From Dastarcus helophoroides (taxonomy: Eukaryota; Arthropoda; Insecta; Coleoptera; Bothrideridae), in contig CM053331.1 of NCBI GenBank assembly GCA_028583605.1, positions 6,950,508 to 7,014,507 of the forward strand: 64,000 nucleotides of DNA, in the 5' to 3' direction. This document shows positions 10,959-25,800 of the stretch, piece by piece (positions within the stretch are counted from its first letter, which is position 1; the number at the start of each line of letters is the position of its first letter). The notes under the pieces were generated by a model, which saw nothing but the letters and a program-made list of their open reading frames with translations, was not told the origin of the DNA and did no database searches. Both the position numbers and the translations under genes were made by a program.

Positions 10959-13900
10959 CTGAAAAGATAATTAAATATAATAACTTACAAACCTCAAGAG
11001 ATAACGTTTCCTTCGAATAGATTAATTCTCATGAAGAAAGAGTTAACCCTTAGGAAGAGATAGTTAACGTAAACTGGAAACAAAATCAAAAATAAGTTTT
11101 TATTACGTTTTTGGATTTCACAATAGCCCCGTACATAAGAAACAAAATTTTTATTTTTTTAATAATATATGGGTACAATAACAGAAAAAAATGATCACTT
11201 TTAATAGATTTATATGAAGGCGAGGAACTGACGGATTTAAGGAAATATTTTTCTTTTGAATTAACTACATAGGGGGAAGTCCCCTAGTGACGGACACTTA
11301 AGGTATTTAAACAATAAAAAAAAACTGTTTCAACAAAGTAAGCTTTAATAATGAAATTATTTTAATAACAAAATATAAAATCAAATTAAATTAACAAAAC
11401 TTATAACTCTGCTTAAACATAAGAACAATCTTAAATCAAACTTTGACAGTAAAAAAATAAATCTCAGCAAATGGCACCTAGTACCGGACGGACTTTACTT
11501 CAAACTCTTAGTACCGGACATCTTCAACCCATCGTACATCGATCGCATATGTAGCATTCTGAACATTCAGGGATATCTGCACATGCTTCATGTGCCCATC
11601 CACGGCAGCTGGAGCACTGTATCCAGTCTTCATTGTGATCCTCTAAGCAAACTACGCAAATAGTTCTCGTGTCAGATGTTTCAGCCAACGATGTCTTTTT
11701 CTTTGCTTTATTTCCGCTATTCCCTTTGGCTTTTACTCCTTTGGTCTGTTTCCCTTTCTCTTTCATTGCTGTCCTAAATTTATTTCCCACTGCTTTATTT
11801 TTCTCGTTAACGTTTTTTTCATTTTCTTTCTCCTCTACAAGAATTTTGTACGGTGATGAAGTTAAAATTTCACTTTTTTCGCATTTTCTCTTTCGAGCAA
11901 GCGATCGTTTTTTTGCAGCATCCGGCAATGGTGACAAATTATGGATAACCTGGACTACATCTGGATCAAGGTTAGTCAATGGCTTGAGACTGTTGATATT
12001 TTTTTCGAATGTAGATTATTTAGAAGCCTCTGAGGGTCCTTGTGTGTCCATATTAATGGACTGCTCTAAATCGCAGTTCGTCGACGAGCTGCCAGCTTCA
12101 GTTAAGTCACTGGAGGAAACAGGAACTTCTTTGCTAGTACCTGGTGCGTTTGAGGATGTTTGTGGGTCTTCTAACGGAATGTTGGTCATATCGGCAGGTA
12201 AATAATCCAGATCAGAAAATATATCTTTATTGAATGGCTGAATTCCTGTGTATTTGAAGCCGGACACTGCAATTTCTAGACGAGCTACTTTTGTAAATGC
12301 TTCACTGACGAGACCGGCAATATCGTAGTCAGTTATTCGAGATCCAGCATTTGCTCTTATCCACGCATCGCAACGTTAGTTGTAGGCATCTTTAAATGGT
12401 TTCATAAACGTTCTGTCTAGCGGCTGTAGTTTGTGGGTAGTGTGTGGTGGCGAGCTTATCAAATGAATATCGTTTTCTCGGCAAAAATTGATGACTGCTA
12501 ATGTCTTGTGACTACAATGTCCATCCAGAAGTATCAGCGCAGGGCTCTCTTTTGTCGGACAAGAGTGTTTCTTGAATAATTGTAGCCATTGAAGAAAAAT
12601 ATCACTATTCATCCAGCCTTTTGGCTGAGCCACGCCTACGCTTTCGGCTGGAGCATTTATCATGAGCCGATCATTCATTCTTTGCCTAGGAAAGACAAAG
12701 AAAGGCGGAATGAAATGGCCGTTGGCACTCATGCAAAATAAGACTGTAATATTTTTGCCCCTCTCAGCAGAAGTGAGCTTTCCTACTTGTCGAACAGCTT
12801 TTGGAGCAAGTACCTTTTGGTGTTTTTGTACGCAGCTGACTCCAGTTTCGTCACAGTTATAAATTTTCGAAGGTGGAAATTTGAATTGTGTCATCATTCT
12901 GTCAAGATTATTAAAAAAGAGATTAACTTGGGGTTTGTTAAACCCCACAGCCCTCATTATGCTTGTTGACTCTGGTGATCTCAGCGATACGTCCTGATGT
13001 CTCTGCATGAAATCGTAGTAAAAGTGTTTACCAGCAGCTCCTTTCTCTTTATTAAAGCGATGAGGGATCTTCAAAGCCTCAGCCAAATCGTAAGCCAACT
13101 TCAAAAATTCCTGTTTTGTTAACGGCAGACACCTATTAGATAAATCTTTTACATGCTGCACTAAGAGTTCTTCGTATTTTGGTGTGAAGGTATTAGTGAA
13201 TCTACCTAACTTTGGTTGCAACGACACTTCTTGTTCACGGTTTAATGACGATATTTTATCATGTAAGATGCTTTTTGGAATATTATAACGCAATGAAGCT
13301 TCTCTCAAACTCATTTTTTTTGTCAAAACATTGTTTATCGCAGTTTGTAAATTACTTTGGTCCCATTTTCCTTTCTTTTTCGTCTTCTCCATTTCGATAT
13401 CTCTTTGTTCTCCTAAAACAATAGATAATAATGATCAAAAAGTATAATATTTCATGAAAAAATTGTTTTTTTATTGTCCGATATTAGGGGAAGCTTTTGT
13501 GTCCGGTACTAGGGGACAGAGAATCCTTAAATTAATTGTCATATACAAAAACTGCTATGGAATTCGACAAAAAATATTACAAATTTTAGATATGTATTAA
13601 CTATGACATAAAATAACAATTATCAAAACCACATAAACTAAAAACCATTGTAGTTATACTTACTTTGATCTTACGTGACGCAATGTATTTCCACCAAAAA
13701 CAGCAATCAACTGTTCCCACCTAGGCGTTGCGCGACATTGGCGAACCGGGACCCGCGATCGTGTATTGTTACGTTCCCCCGCGACCCTATCACCTGCTTT
13801 TTAAACAAACGCGTTGCGACTTGTCGAGATACTTCGAGTGTCCGACGTTAGGTGCCGTCCGGCGTTACGGGACTTCCCCCTACTACTAGTTTTTTGACGA

Positions 13901-16765
13901 AATTTCCACTTTATTCTACAAATTTCCATGTCAAACACGAAACATCGACCTAAACTTGAATTTTGCTTCTCAAATAAACAGTTATATCAATTTTAAACTA
14001 TTTCAAAGTTTCCATCTAATCTTGAAACTTCCAAAAAAAAAGAGATCTTTTAGGAATGTCCAAGTTTATTGTCGAAAATTTCTACTTAAATTTCAAACCT
14101 TCAGATATTATGTTCTAACAGCAACTATAACTGCATTAGTCTAAAAATTGGCACTTTAATGAAAGTGCCAATAAATGCGGTAGGTTATGTTTCCATAATT
14201 TTTTGATCGTACAATACGAACGCGATTTATTTTATTAACATACATCAAAACCGTCTGCATGAATATTGGTTATTTATTTTTTTAGCACACCATAAAAGTG
14301 TCCGTATAACAGAGGATTTACGTTTGAAAAATAACGACCTATACCTCGGCCAGAGATTAATTTTCCTTTATCCGAGTTATAAAACGCTAGCGGAATATTT
14401 GTTGTATAGTTACAGAAAAATATGTATTGGGTAGGTAAACTCTGGAAATGTCAGCATGCCATAAAATCGCTTAATATTGATTTAATATACAGCTTAATAT
14501 TGAAAGACAAATAACTACGTAAAATGCTGTTAACTGTTAGCTATATTAATTAATTTTTAAAATACAAATTGCGAAAAGTCTTTTTTTACTAGCGATTACT
14601 AAATTCCTATTTCCTGATTTATTGATAAAGTAGCTGATATGTCACCCAATCTCATTCACTATTTCCCAGAAATTACTTTATTTAATTTGTTTAAATAAAT
14701 CAATTTTTTAGATATGGCTTTTTTAGAAATATCTTACTTTTTATATTTAGTGTGTCTTAAAAGTTTCGACTTTTAAAATTTCTACTTTTAAAATATCGCT
14801 TCTTTTCAAACTTTCAACTTTTCAAACTTTCAACTTTTCATGTTTGTTCAATTTTTTCAATTTTTTTCAAAATTTGGCCACTTCACTTTACTGAAAATTT
14901 CAATTTTCTTTACTGATATTCAACGTATCGAGCAGTTTACCTTTTTAAAAAAATCGACTTTATAAACATTTCAATTTTTTTAATTTAAAATTTCTGAAGT
15001 TTCAGTTTCTCTGGAAAAATCAAAATGTCGAGTTTTTTAAATAAATTTTTCTAGAATTCCGATTTTATTTGCAAATTTTGAATTTTTTATCAAAATTTCC
15101 ACTTTTTCAAAATTTTCATTTAAAACTTTTTCGAATAACGAAGAAGTAAATAGTAATAATTAAGAGAGAAACTTAGAATATAATAGTACAGAGAAAAAGC
15201 AGATCTCAGTACTTAGACATCGATGTTTCGTCCTTAGTAGAACTCGTCAGTAATTGAATTGTTGTTGCTGTAGTTCTGCTATCTGGCTTACTAAAGTAGG
15301 TAATACTTACGTTTAAACAATTTATAAAAAGATCAAAAGTCAACAACACTGCTACGATCGGGTTGCGTGTTATCTGAAACAAATGAGAAGTTGTCAACTA
15401 GACACACATAAAATTCTGACAGATAAATTTAAAAAAAAAAACGAAATCATTATTTTGAAAGGTTGAAATTTTAAGGCGTTAAAATTTCCAAACAATTTAA
15501 TATTAAAAAAAAGAGAATTTAAAAAATCAAAAATTTGAAAAATGTTGATTTAGAATGTTAAAATTAAACAAAAATAGTCAGGTATTTAAAAAAATTCACA
15601 GATTTCGCAATCCTTGCAACCAACGGAGACATTGGAAATGATAACACCAAATAGAAACATAATTAACACTTTATTTAACATACAAGGTTATACAGGGTAT
15701 TTACAAATTTCAAAGACAACGTTGGCAGTTGATTCGGAATGATAAATAAATACGAATTACGAAAAAAAATTAATAAAAAATGTTTACTTTTCGAATTGCA
15801 GACTTTCAAAGTTGTTATAAAAAATAATTTAATTAATCATTTCATAACCTCTTTACCGATCGTGTTGAAATATGAAACCTTTATTTATTTAGATTATTAA
15901 GGCTAGAATCTTAGTGACGAAGACCCTTGTTTTATCCGACATCCCTTGTAATTCACCACGACAATTATCTATATATCTTCGAAGTAGTAAATAATAATAA
16001 TTACATAAAATATGTATTGATTTACAACAATACGTATTACGTTAATTCTGTAATAAACCTTGTGTTATTTGTTATTATTATTTTGTTGTTGCTTAATTCG
16101 TGAAGTTTAATATTGTATAATCTTAAGTATAGATTTTATCTCATCATTTTTATATGTAATTATTCAGATTACAAGATGCTCTTTTTCAAAAAGTTTCGGA
16201 CTATAAGGGAGAAGTACTCTATAGTTCGCCAAAATTGATTTTCCGATACCACGTTCCAAACATTTTTACACGGGTCTACTGCATTCCGAATATTGGGCTA
16301 GAAATCTGAACTGCCGATGCCGATCACTATTCGGGTATTTAAATTGATTGTTGTTAAATATTCGAAGGACCAGTACACTATGAGGCGCCGTTCACAACAT
16401 AATTATTTTTCATGAATATTTAATAAATCAAACAATATATGTAAAATTTTAAATTATATATTGTTTCGTTCTTGAAATATACTTCATTTCTGTAAAAATA
16501 AATATTTATATTCTCCTGATAGAAATTTTACATAAATCTATTTAAATATTTTATATGAAAGTTTTATGTGGTTTTAAAAATATTTATATAAACTGTGATA
16601 CATGAAACGACCGTAAGAGGCGATAGTAGCCGCAGGAATCGGGCATGGAGTATGGTATTATTTATATATCAATTTTATTTTTCGTTGTCGCCACCTGAAT
16701 CTTGATTATATTTACATATTTATCAATAGCACTAAAATCTGACATAAAAAGTGACAGCATGCTGC

Positions 16766-16808
<43 letters not shown>

Positions 16809-19800
16809 ATAATAATAAATAAATAAATAATAAAATAAAAAAAGTTTCAAACCTTAATTTAAGTTCCAGCGCTTCTAGCGCCCGCTACGGTGGTTTGATA
16901 TATCACACTTTATATGAATATTTTTGAAATCACATAAAATCTTTATAAGAGATATTTAAGAATATTTACATAAAATTTTTAACAGAAGATTAAAATATCC
17001 ATATTCATTGAAATTAAATATACTGCAAGAAAGAAATAATATATAATTTCAAATTTAATATAAATTGTTTGATTTATTAAATATTCATAAAAAATTATTA
17101 TGTCCTGAACGGCACCTCATACTACACAGTGGTTAAAAAATATGTTTCCTGTTTATGGTCTATTGACTACTCTATATTGAAGTCAGTTAGCTACCGCTTA
17201 CAAACAAGATATATGATCTACTTATCACAGGGCCAAGATTTAGAAGTAAGAGGTCGACAATCCCTTAGCAGGTAAAGAATTTATAAAGAAATCGGAACAT
17301 TCCAGCCCCCTTGAAGTCTTGCAGCTTCAATAAAATCCTAATAATATGATAAATAGCAAACCAATTGCAAGAAATGATCAAAATTACAGATATAAAGCTT
17401 AAGAATAGACTTATAATTACGGGGATCTTACATTATTACTCAGTAGTACTGAAATTAGAATTGATCCAAACAAAATTTTAAATAATATACAGGCTCTTTT
17501 AGTTAACATTTCCACAGCCGATATCTCTGAAAATAAAAAGGACCTATATATTGTATTATAAATTTAGCATTTTAATGATCAGATGAATTAACCCTAAGGG
17601 TGCGTTTAGATTAGAGATTTATTTCATAATAGAAATCTCAGGTATCTGAGACTAAATTCCCTTGCCCGTTTACACTAGGACACAAATATAGCTGAATAAA
17701 ATTACTAACACTTTTAGCTGAGATCAAATCTGTTGATAAGTGGTTCATACACAAATTGCGACTGATTATTTTACTTTCTAATGGGAATTGTTCTTCAGCT
17801 TCTTTTGCTATTTTAAGAAACGGGCTGCGAAAAAGGGTGCACAAGTGGTGCCGTAAGTTACCATTATTAAACAGAAAGTTTAAATAAGTCCTTCTTTGCT
17901 GATGCCATAAAACTCGTTGAAAATCGGTGTCATATGGATACCCTTTTTATCATTCTGTACATTTTGGTTATCTTACTTGACAGTACAATAGGATAAATTA
18001 GAAACGGAACGGAAATCTTCTTGTATTATTGCTTGGGCGATTAAAATGACGTTAAGGCTGACTGCAAATGTGTCTTACACCACATGAATTTTATGCTCCT
18101 TTACAGTTTGTTTGAACCCCCTGCTTGGATAAGTAGTACAATTCAGAAATTTCTCATTTCGACAAGTGGTTCACACGTGTCGTCCCTATTTTTTACAAGT
18201 TTAAGAATCATTTTATTGACACTGAATGTGCCTCGCCCATTTTTCTTTCGTTTTTGAAAGGCAACGTTACAATGAAGAGACCACAGGGCGCTCGTAAGTA
18301 GTAATTGTCGTAAAAGTGTTATTCCGGGTCTTTTCTTCTTGGGATAAAAGTATTTTGTTTTCAGTTTCCTCTTGATCCTAAAATTTATTGCCCCGGTCAT
18401 GTAATTGTTCTTCCTGACAAGAATTTATGGTCTTTGAATTGCATGTCATATTTTTGTTCCTTTGAATGGACTTTTAAATAACCAGCTGCATTCAAACCAA
18501 TTTGTTTTCTTGAAAATGAAGTTAATTTTTTCAAATTTCAATGGAATTTCGAATTACTCCCAAAATAAATTTGTTTCAGTTAATAAATCTATTTAGATTA
18601 TTTCGCATTGAAATCAGGATCATCGAAAAAAACATTAGAAGGCAGTTGAATGGCAAATTTATCAATCTTAAAAATTGAGGTTGGTTCTGTGATTTTGTTT
18701 ATCTTATTCCAGATCACACGTGAATTCGTTTAGATGTGATTTGATCCATATGGTACATTACTTCAAACTCTTTTAAAGAAAATTACAATTTTTTAACTAA
18801 TGCTGAAGTAATGATGTTAGATGGATTTAACAACGCTGGACATTGTTTAAAGTTACTGTACCTATTTCTAATTAAAACTAGAGCTGTACTGATTGCCATT
18901 TTCGCTTTGCATGATCGTTTAATTTTTCGGCTATTATGGGAATAAATAAAATTAATTCCCTTTTTTTGCCGAAAGCTCTAAAACCTTTAATACAGTTAAT
19001 TAGTTGTCTTAGACCGGGTTGTGTGGTTTTTGTGAATTAAAAGATGTTTAGGACAGTTGGACCTGTTCTTTTATTTTAAAGCGATCTTACATAATTAATT
19101 AATAATAATAATTAGCTGATACTGACAATGATTCAATAACGTCACTTGAATCTCCCTCCACAGAATCGCAAAGATAATGAAATTTCTTAATATCAAAAAT
19201 ACGCTTGTCGTAATGAACTGAACACTTAGATGAATCTAAAAACGAAAATGGGAAGCGATAAGGGCTTTAAATTAGCAACATATATGGTATTTAATTATAC
19301 TCGCGCCGTTTAATAATAATACATTTCAATTTATGTCAGTTACAGTTTTATCGGATGTTCAAATGTATCAAGTGTGCTCTACTTTTTTTTAGAAGAGAAC
19401 GTAGCGAACCCGGCACTCGATTACTTATTGATTATTTTGGTTGATCCCTCAAGGGTAATTTTGACGTCTTATTTATCCAGCGAGGTTAAAATTTTCTAAT
19501 CTAAAGAAAATCCTCCAGAAATCTATTTTCTTTCACGTTTTTACGATGATTTGAATTACTAAGATACACAAATTTATAAAACAGTCTAGAGCAGTAACAA
19601 TTTCCATTCTACATCCAAAAAATGAGAATTTTCCATCAGAAGGTTTGTTATGATAGCAATTCAAATGTATTAAAACCTTGCAGTTATCAATCACTGATAA
19701 TTTCTTTGGGATGTACGTTCCTAAAAAATTTTCATTGTCAACTTATTGACTTTTTCATTTTAACGAAACTCAAAATGTCGAAAATTTGTCAAAAATAGAT

Positions 19801-22800
19801 TTGGAGTACTTTCTCCAAATTTTTACTCTTCTTTACAAAATTATGCGTTTATGCTTTCAAAATAATTATAAACACAAATTTTGGACTTTTCCGAAATTTA
19901 ATAAATTTTTTCCACAATTTCGACTTTTTTAAATGTTTACATCAAACTTGCAATTTTTGTGTTTTTTCTTAAAACTTCGGATTTCAAACGGATTCAAAAT
20001 TTGAACATCAGTCTTGCGAGTCTAACCCAAGTTGTTGCATTAAAAAAATAAATATAGCGTATTTTCTTGAAATTATGACTTTGTCACAAAATTCCTCAAC
20101 CTTTCAAAATGTCATTTATTTTAATTGAACTGTCAATAAATATTTATGTTTTGTTTAAAATTTTTATGTTAAATAATAAATTCTAAATATTTCTAAAGAT
20201 TTTGACTTATTTTCGAAATTTTGACCTCAGTCTAAAAAATTCTTTAAATTACAAATATATAAAATCGAAAACTCAAGATTTTTTATCGAAATTTTAAAAA
20301 GTCAACTTTTTTTTCGAAATTTAAGAACCCATTTTTTATTAAATCATGGGTGATGAGTTTCTTCAAATTTTCAAATCCCAAAATTTTTTCTACTCTTATT
20401 TCCAACACCAATAAAGGTTTCAACCAGTTTTAAAGCTTTGGTTTTTTTTATCTTTAAGGTTTTAAATTTAATCTAAACTCTTTTCTTAAGAACACAAGCC
20501 ATTTATTTAAAATCTTGACTTTAAATGAAATATTTTAATTTTTTTCCAATAATTTTGATTTAGTTGCAAAATTTTATCTTCAACCTCAAAATGTTGACAT
20601 ATGTTTTGAAATTTTAGAACATTATGAATTTTTTGAAATCCTGGAATATTTTCCTAAAATTGTCTACTTTTTTTACTATTTTTCTCGCAACTTTTCTGAA
20701 TTCAAAATTTTGGCCTTATTTAGCTATTTTTTTTTATTTTCGACCTTAATATCGAAGTATTCGACTTGAGATTTCGAGTGAAAACTTATATATTCAAATA
20801 TTTTTCTTTCGACTTTTTTCTATTTTTAAGGTTTATTCTGCAATGTTTATCTTTTCTAAATTTACAGTTTCCATTAGCCAAGTTTCTTCTGAAAGATTAT
20901 TTTTTAAATTGAAATATACTAGTATAACCAAATAGACTACGAAATAATTTAAATCAAAATAATATTAAGGCATCTATGCTCATGGCTCTTGAAGGAAATA
21001 TTTGAATACAAAGCGAAAACAATGAAATATTAAAATATATTTAATCTACAAGCAAAAATTTGTCAACTTTATTGTAAAAGTAATTTACATTTATTTGAGC
21101 CCTAAAAATTATAAGTGCAGATATTTTACCACATTCGTTTACTGAGTACTTCAAGACAGTACGTGAATTGGATTTAGGGTAAGAGTTTACAGCATAATAA
21201 TGGAATTATAACCCCTCACTTAAGGGCCGCTGACTTGGGTAACCCGTGTAAACTTCAGAACCTTTAAGTTTGCGCATCTTTACATGCTCACGATACCGCC
21301 TACTGTGTTCAGTTTTTGTTAGTGGTGTTTTCGTACTTAACTCACTAGATTCTCTATTTTCAATCTCTCGTAAACGTTTTTTACGCTCTCAATATGTCTT
21401 ACACTTTTCGCTATTTTTCATACTCTTAATATCCATAGCTGATAGCCTTATCCAATGAAACGTCACTGGATTAAACGAATATGGTGCACTGCGGTGAACT
21501 GTAAACTTAACATTCTCTCATGGCATGGTTTTTATGCCGGCCTCTCGACGCCGAGAGCGCCCGACTGGCGATCCGAGTATGTCCGACCGACCGACACCTT
21601 GTTCTTCAAGCTTGAACGAAAACCCGAAACTACACCCCATATCTCAACATAAACATTTCCAATGTTAAAAGTAACAAATCAAAAACCTTGAAACACGAGA
21701 ATATATCAAAATGGTAAAATTTTGAATACTGCTATGAGTTTAATTCGACATTTGTCATAAATTTCAAAATATTTTACAAAGTTGCAACTTTAAACTCAAC
21801 ATTTCAAAATTTTTTGAGCTTTTTAAAATTTCAAAAAGTTCGACATTTTGATTTAAATTTCAAAAATATTTTCTTAGATAAATATTGAAATTTTATTTCT
21901 GACATTTTGATTTTATAATATAGAAGTTTAAATTTTTGCATTATAATATTCATCGCACGTTCTTTTTATGCTCTATTTGCACTAGATTTAGCAATTCTTA
22001 GTCTTCAGAATATTTTAATTTTAGATCCTTTTTTAACAACAGTAAACTAAATTAAATTCGTGGAAAATTTAATAATTAAACACGAATGGTCGCGTTTTAT
22101 GAACTTTCACAAGACTTTTTCATTATTTCTTTCATACTTTTACTTACCGCATGTTCTATTAAGTTGAATAGCATGTAGGAAATATCTGTGAGGGTAAATA
22201 TGACGATGATCATTATCCAAGGCAATAGAAGACATCTGCAGTCCTGGAACAAGAAAAATGTTTTAATTTACTATAATCTGATGACACCATTTAAAGCAGA
22301 ATATTTTATGTCCTCTTCTTGTTCAAAAAATGCGCAGGACGAAACAATAATTAATAATTGGTCATATCTGTAAGTCTGTGAATGTTTTGGCTGTATGCAT
22401 AATGCACAGGATTTTTAGGTTACATTTACAATAAACTCAATATTTTGTGGTTAAGATTCATCCATTCAGAACCTACCAGTCTATAAGCGTGGTCATAATT
22501 TGATAAGTGTATTTGTCGTAGCCTTCTGGTGTGATCAGCCGTTTCATGAAAAGCCTAGGCATTTTATAAAATGCTGCCACATATTAAAATGAATAAGTGT
22601 TAACCCCAAAAGCTGTATATTTCAGACGTCAACATATTGTTGCGCGTTATCCGTTCGAATGTTTAATACTTCGTGAATTGTAACCACTTTATTTCTAAAC
22701 TGATCCGGAACATTACAATTCACCAATTAACTCACTAACACTGTTTAATTAACTAATTTATTCTTTGACTAATTAACTAACTGACTAACAGGGAAAGCCG

Positions 22801-25800
22801 ACCGGACCGTCTATTTATAGATCCCGTTCCGGGTTCTAGAGCAGATAAGACTTATCATTTGCGGAAATTTCTGGACCGCTTATCTGTCGCTTGATTCATT
22901 ATCGCGGCCGCTTCCCCTTATCAATTTTTTCCAGAAAAATTCCTTACTAAATTCTGTAATTACATTTTGTTACATTATTCATGCCTTTTGATAAAAACGT
23001 GCAAAATTACGCTGGCTTACTATTGTCCTTTTCATGTAACGTGCAAAATCCATTTTGCACTTGATGTAATGAAATAAGGAGTAATTAGTGTTCACTATAC
23101 ATCGATAGTTTCTATCATCGACAGTATCGGTAGCTTTTTACAAATATATTAATAGTATCGATAGTTATTGATAGTATCGATAGTTTTAGATAACAATTTT
23201 GTTTAATAAAATGAATCTTCTAATTTGACCTGTCGGTGCCATCTAGGTTCCAATGTACGTTATTTTATTATCTGTTATCCGTCTTAAAAATTACAAAACT
23301 TGAACAAAGTGTTTTTACTTTTTTTGAAGTAAAAAAAAAGAGCGCAGTAAGGAAATCAATTTGAAAAACAATTAATCACGAAATGTTGACTTGTTCTTCT
23401 CTAAATCCCGAGATGTAAATCAAAATTTCGACTTTAATGACAAAATTTCAAAAAAAGTCGAAATTTGGAGTTTAAAGTCGAAATTTCTAGAAAAAAAGTT
23501 GAGATTTCAATTTTTAAAACGAAATTTAACAATTAAAGTCGAAATGTTGCGTAGAAAGGACATCGATTAGAAAAAAATGTTATTTTCAGAAATTTAGACT
23601 TTTTTCTCAAATTTTGGCTTTTTTCTCAAATTTAGGTTTTAAAATCAAAATTTCCAGTTTTTTCTCAAATTTTCGAGATTTTTCTTAAACTTCAAATTTT
23701 TTCTCGAAATTTCGACTTTTTTTCTCGAAATTTTGTCCTTAATATCAAAACTTTCACATTTTTCTTGATGTTTCGACTTTAAAATCAAAATTTCGAGTTT
23801 TTTCTCAAATTTTAGAGATTTTTCTTAAACTTCGACTTTTTTCTCGAAATTTCGACTTTTTTTCTCGAAATTTTGACCTTAATATCAAAACTTTCACATT
23901 TTTCTTAATGTTTCGACTTTAAAAGTAAAATTTCGACTTATTTCGCAAATTTCGACTGTTTTTCTGGAAATTTCGATTTTTTTTCTCGAAATTTCGAATT
24001 TCTTTTCGTAATATATTAACAATAATAATATTTATTGCACAACCGTTAAAAAAATAACGATTTACAGAGCAAACTATAAAATCAAAATATCATTAATATA
24101 CATGCGATGAAAAGAATAAAGATAATAAATTAATAAATAAATACAAAACTAAACTTGCTTGATAATACATCTACTTATTACCTATTAACATATAACAAAA
24201 TGAGGGATGATTAATTACTAGCATACATATTACGAAGATATTTCAAAATTTCGACTTTTTTCTCGATATTTTGGCGTTCTTCTCAAATTTGTACCTTTTC
24301 TCAAAATTTTGTTTTTTTCCTCAATTTTCGACTTTTTTCTCGAAATTTTGACCTTAATATTGAAATTTAAAAATTTTTCTAAAAATTTTGACTTCAAATT
24401 CAAAATTTCGACTTTTATTGCATATTTCCCCTTTTGTTTTTCAAAATTTGGACTTGTTTTTCGAAATTTCGACTTGTTTCACAAAATTTCGACTTTTTTT
24501 TCCTAAAATTTCGACTTTTTTCTCGAAATTTCGACTTTTTCTCAAGTTTTGACTTTTTTCTCGAATTTCGACTTTTTTTCTCGAAATTTCAACTTTTTTC
24601 TCAATTTTCGACTTTTTTGAAATATTTCGAAATCTTGACTTTTTTCTCGAAAATTCGAAATGTTTCTCAAATTTCGACTTTTTTCTCGACATTAATCTGA
24701 AAAGTTCAACTTTTTTTTTCAAATATCGACTTTAAAATATCGACCTCAATCACGAAATTTTGACATTTTTTTTGCGAAATTTCGACGTTTTTCTCAAATT
24801 TAGACTTTTTCTCAAATTTCAACTTTTTTTCTCGAAATTTCGAATTTTATCCCGAAATGTTGACTTTTCTCCCAGATTTCGACTTTCTTCTCGAAATATT
24901 TCGAAAATTTGACTTTTTTCTCGAAATTTTGACGTTTTTCTCGAAATTTCGACTTTTTCTCAAATTTCTTTTTAAAAGATTTCAAAATTTTGACTTTTTT
25001 TCTCAAAATTTTAATGTTTTTCTGAAATTTCTACTTTTTTCTCGAAATTTCGACCTTCATCTGAAAAGTTCAACTTTTTTTTCGAAATTTAGTTTTTTTT
25101 TCCAATTTTCAACCTTTTTCTCAAATATCAACTTTAAAATATCGACCTCAATCACGAAATTTTGACATTTTTCTCGAAATTTCGACCTTTTTTCTCCAAT
25201 TTAGACTTTTTCTCAAATTTCGACTTTTTTTCTCGAAATTTGGACTCTTCTCTCAGATTTCGACTTTCTTCTCGAAATATTGCGAAAATTTGACTTTTTT
25301 CTCGAAATTTTGACGTTTTTCCCAAAATTTCGATCTTTTTCTCAAATTTCGTCTCAAAATATTTCGAAACTTTTACTTTTTTCTCGAAATTTTGACGTTT
25401 TTTTCAAATTTTGACATTTTTTTCGAAAGTTCGACCTTGATCTAAGAATTTCGACTTTCTTCACAAAATATTTCGAAAATTTGACTTTTTTCTTAAAATT
25501 TTGACGTTTTCCTCAGATTTCAACTATTTTTCTCGAAATTTCGACCTTATTCTGAAAAGTTCGACTATTCACTTTTTTTTTAAAGTTAATTTTCCTTATT
25601 AACGAAATTTCGATGATTTTTCGAAATTTCGACTTGTTTCTCGAAATTTTGATTCCAAGCACGGAAATTCGATGTAAAACTAGAAATTTCGATTTTTATC
25701 CCAAAATTTGGACTTTTCTCTTAAATTTTGATTTTCTTTTCGAAATATTTCAAAAATTTGACTTTTTTCTCGAAATTTTAACGTTTTTCCTAAAATTTCG

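Larger units (their letters stand above)
11270..13882 (-). mobile_element. pogo/Tigger DNA transposon, complete with TIRs
   Basis: The ends are inverted: gggggaagtccc at the left (from 11272) and gggacttccccc at the right (to 13880), each flanked by TA, the target duplication of Tc1/mariner-pogo elements. Length is about 2.6 kb. Copies of a ctagtaccggaca-like word lie inside both ends. The single transposase ORF is on the minus strand and is broken by two stops. The element sits in the last identified intron of the membrane-protein gene, in the same orientation as that gene. Confidence 0.9.

Noticed and set aside
11669..12205. Plus-strand ORF of 178 codons
   Set aside because: It is the antisense of the pogo transposase tail, whose PHD and linker coding on the minus strand explains it.
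17638..18400. Two minus-strand ORFs as host genes
   Set aside because: No recognised domain, start context, splice sites or frame continuity; they may be old transposon remnants.
24309..25165. Overlapping plus- and minus-strand ORFs of up to 102 codons
   Set aside because: They are translations of the AAATTTCGACTTTTTT word (FDFFSKFRL or KKSKFREK patterns), open on both strands, with no start context or domain.
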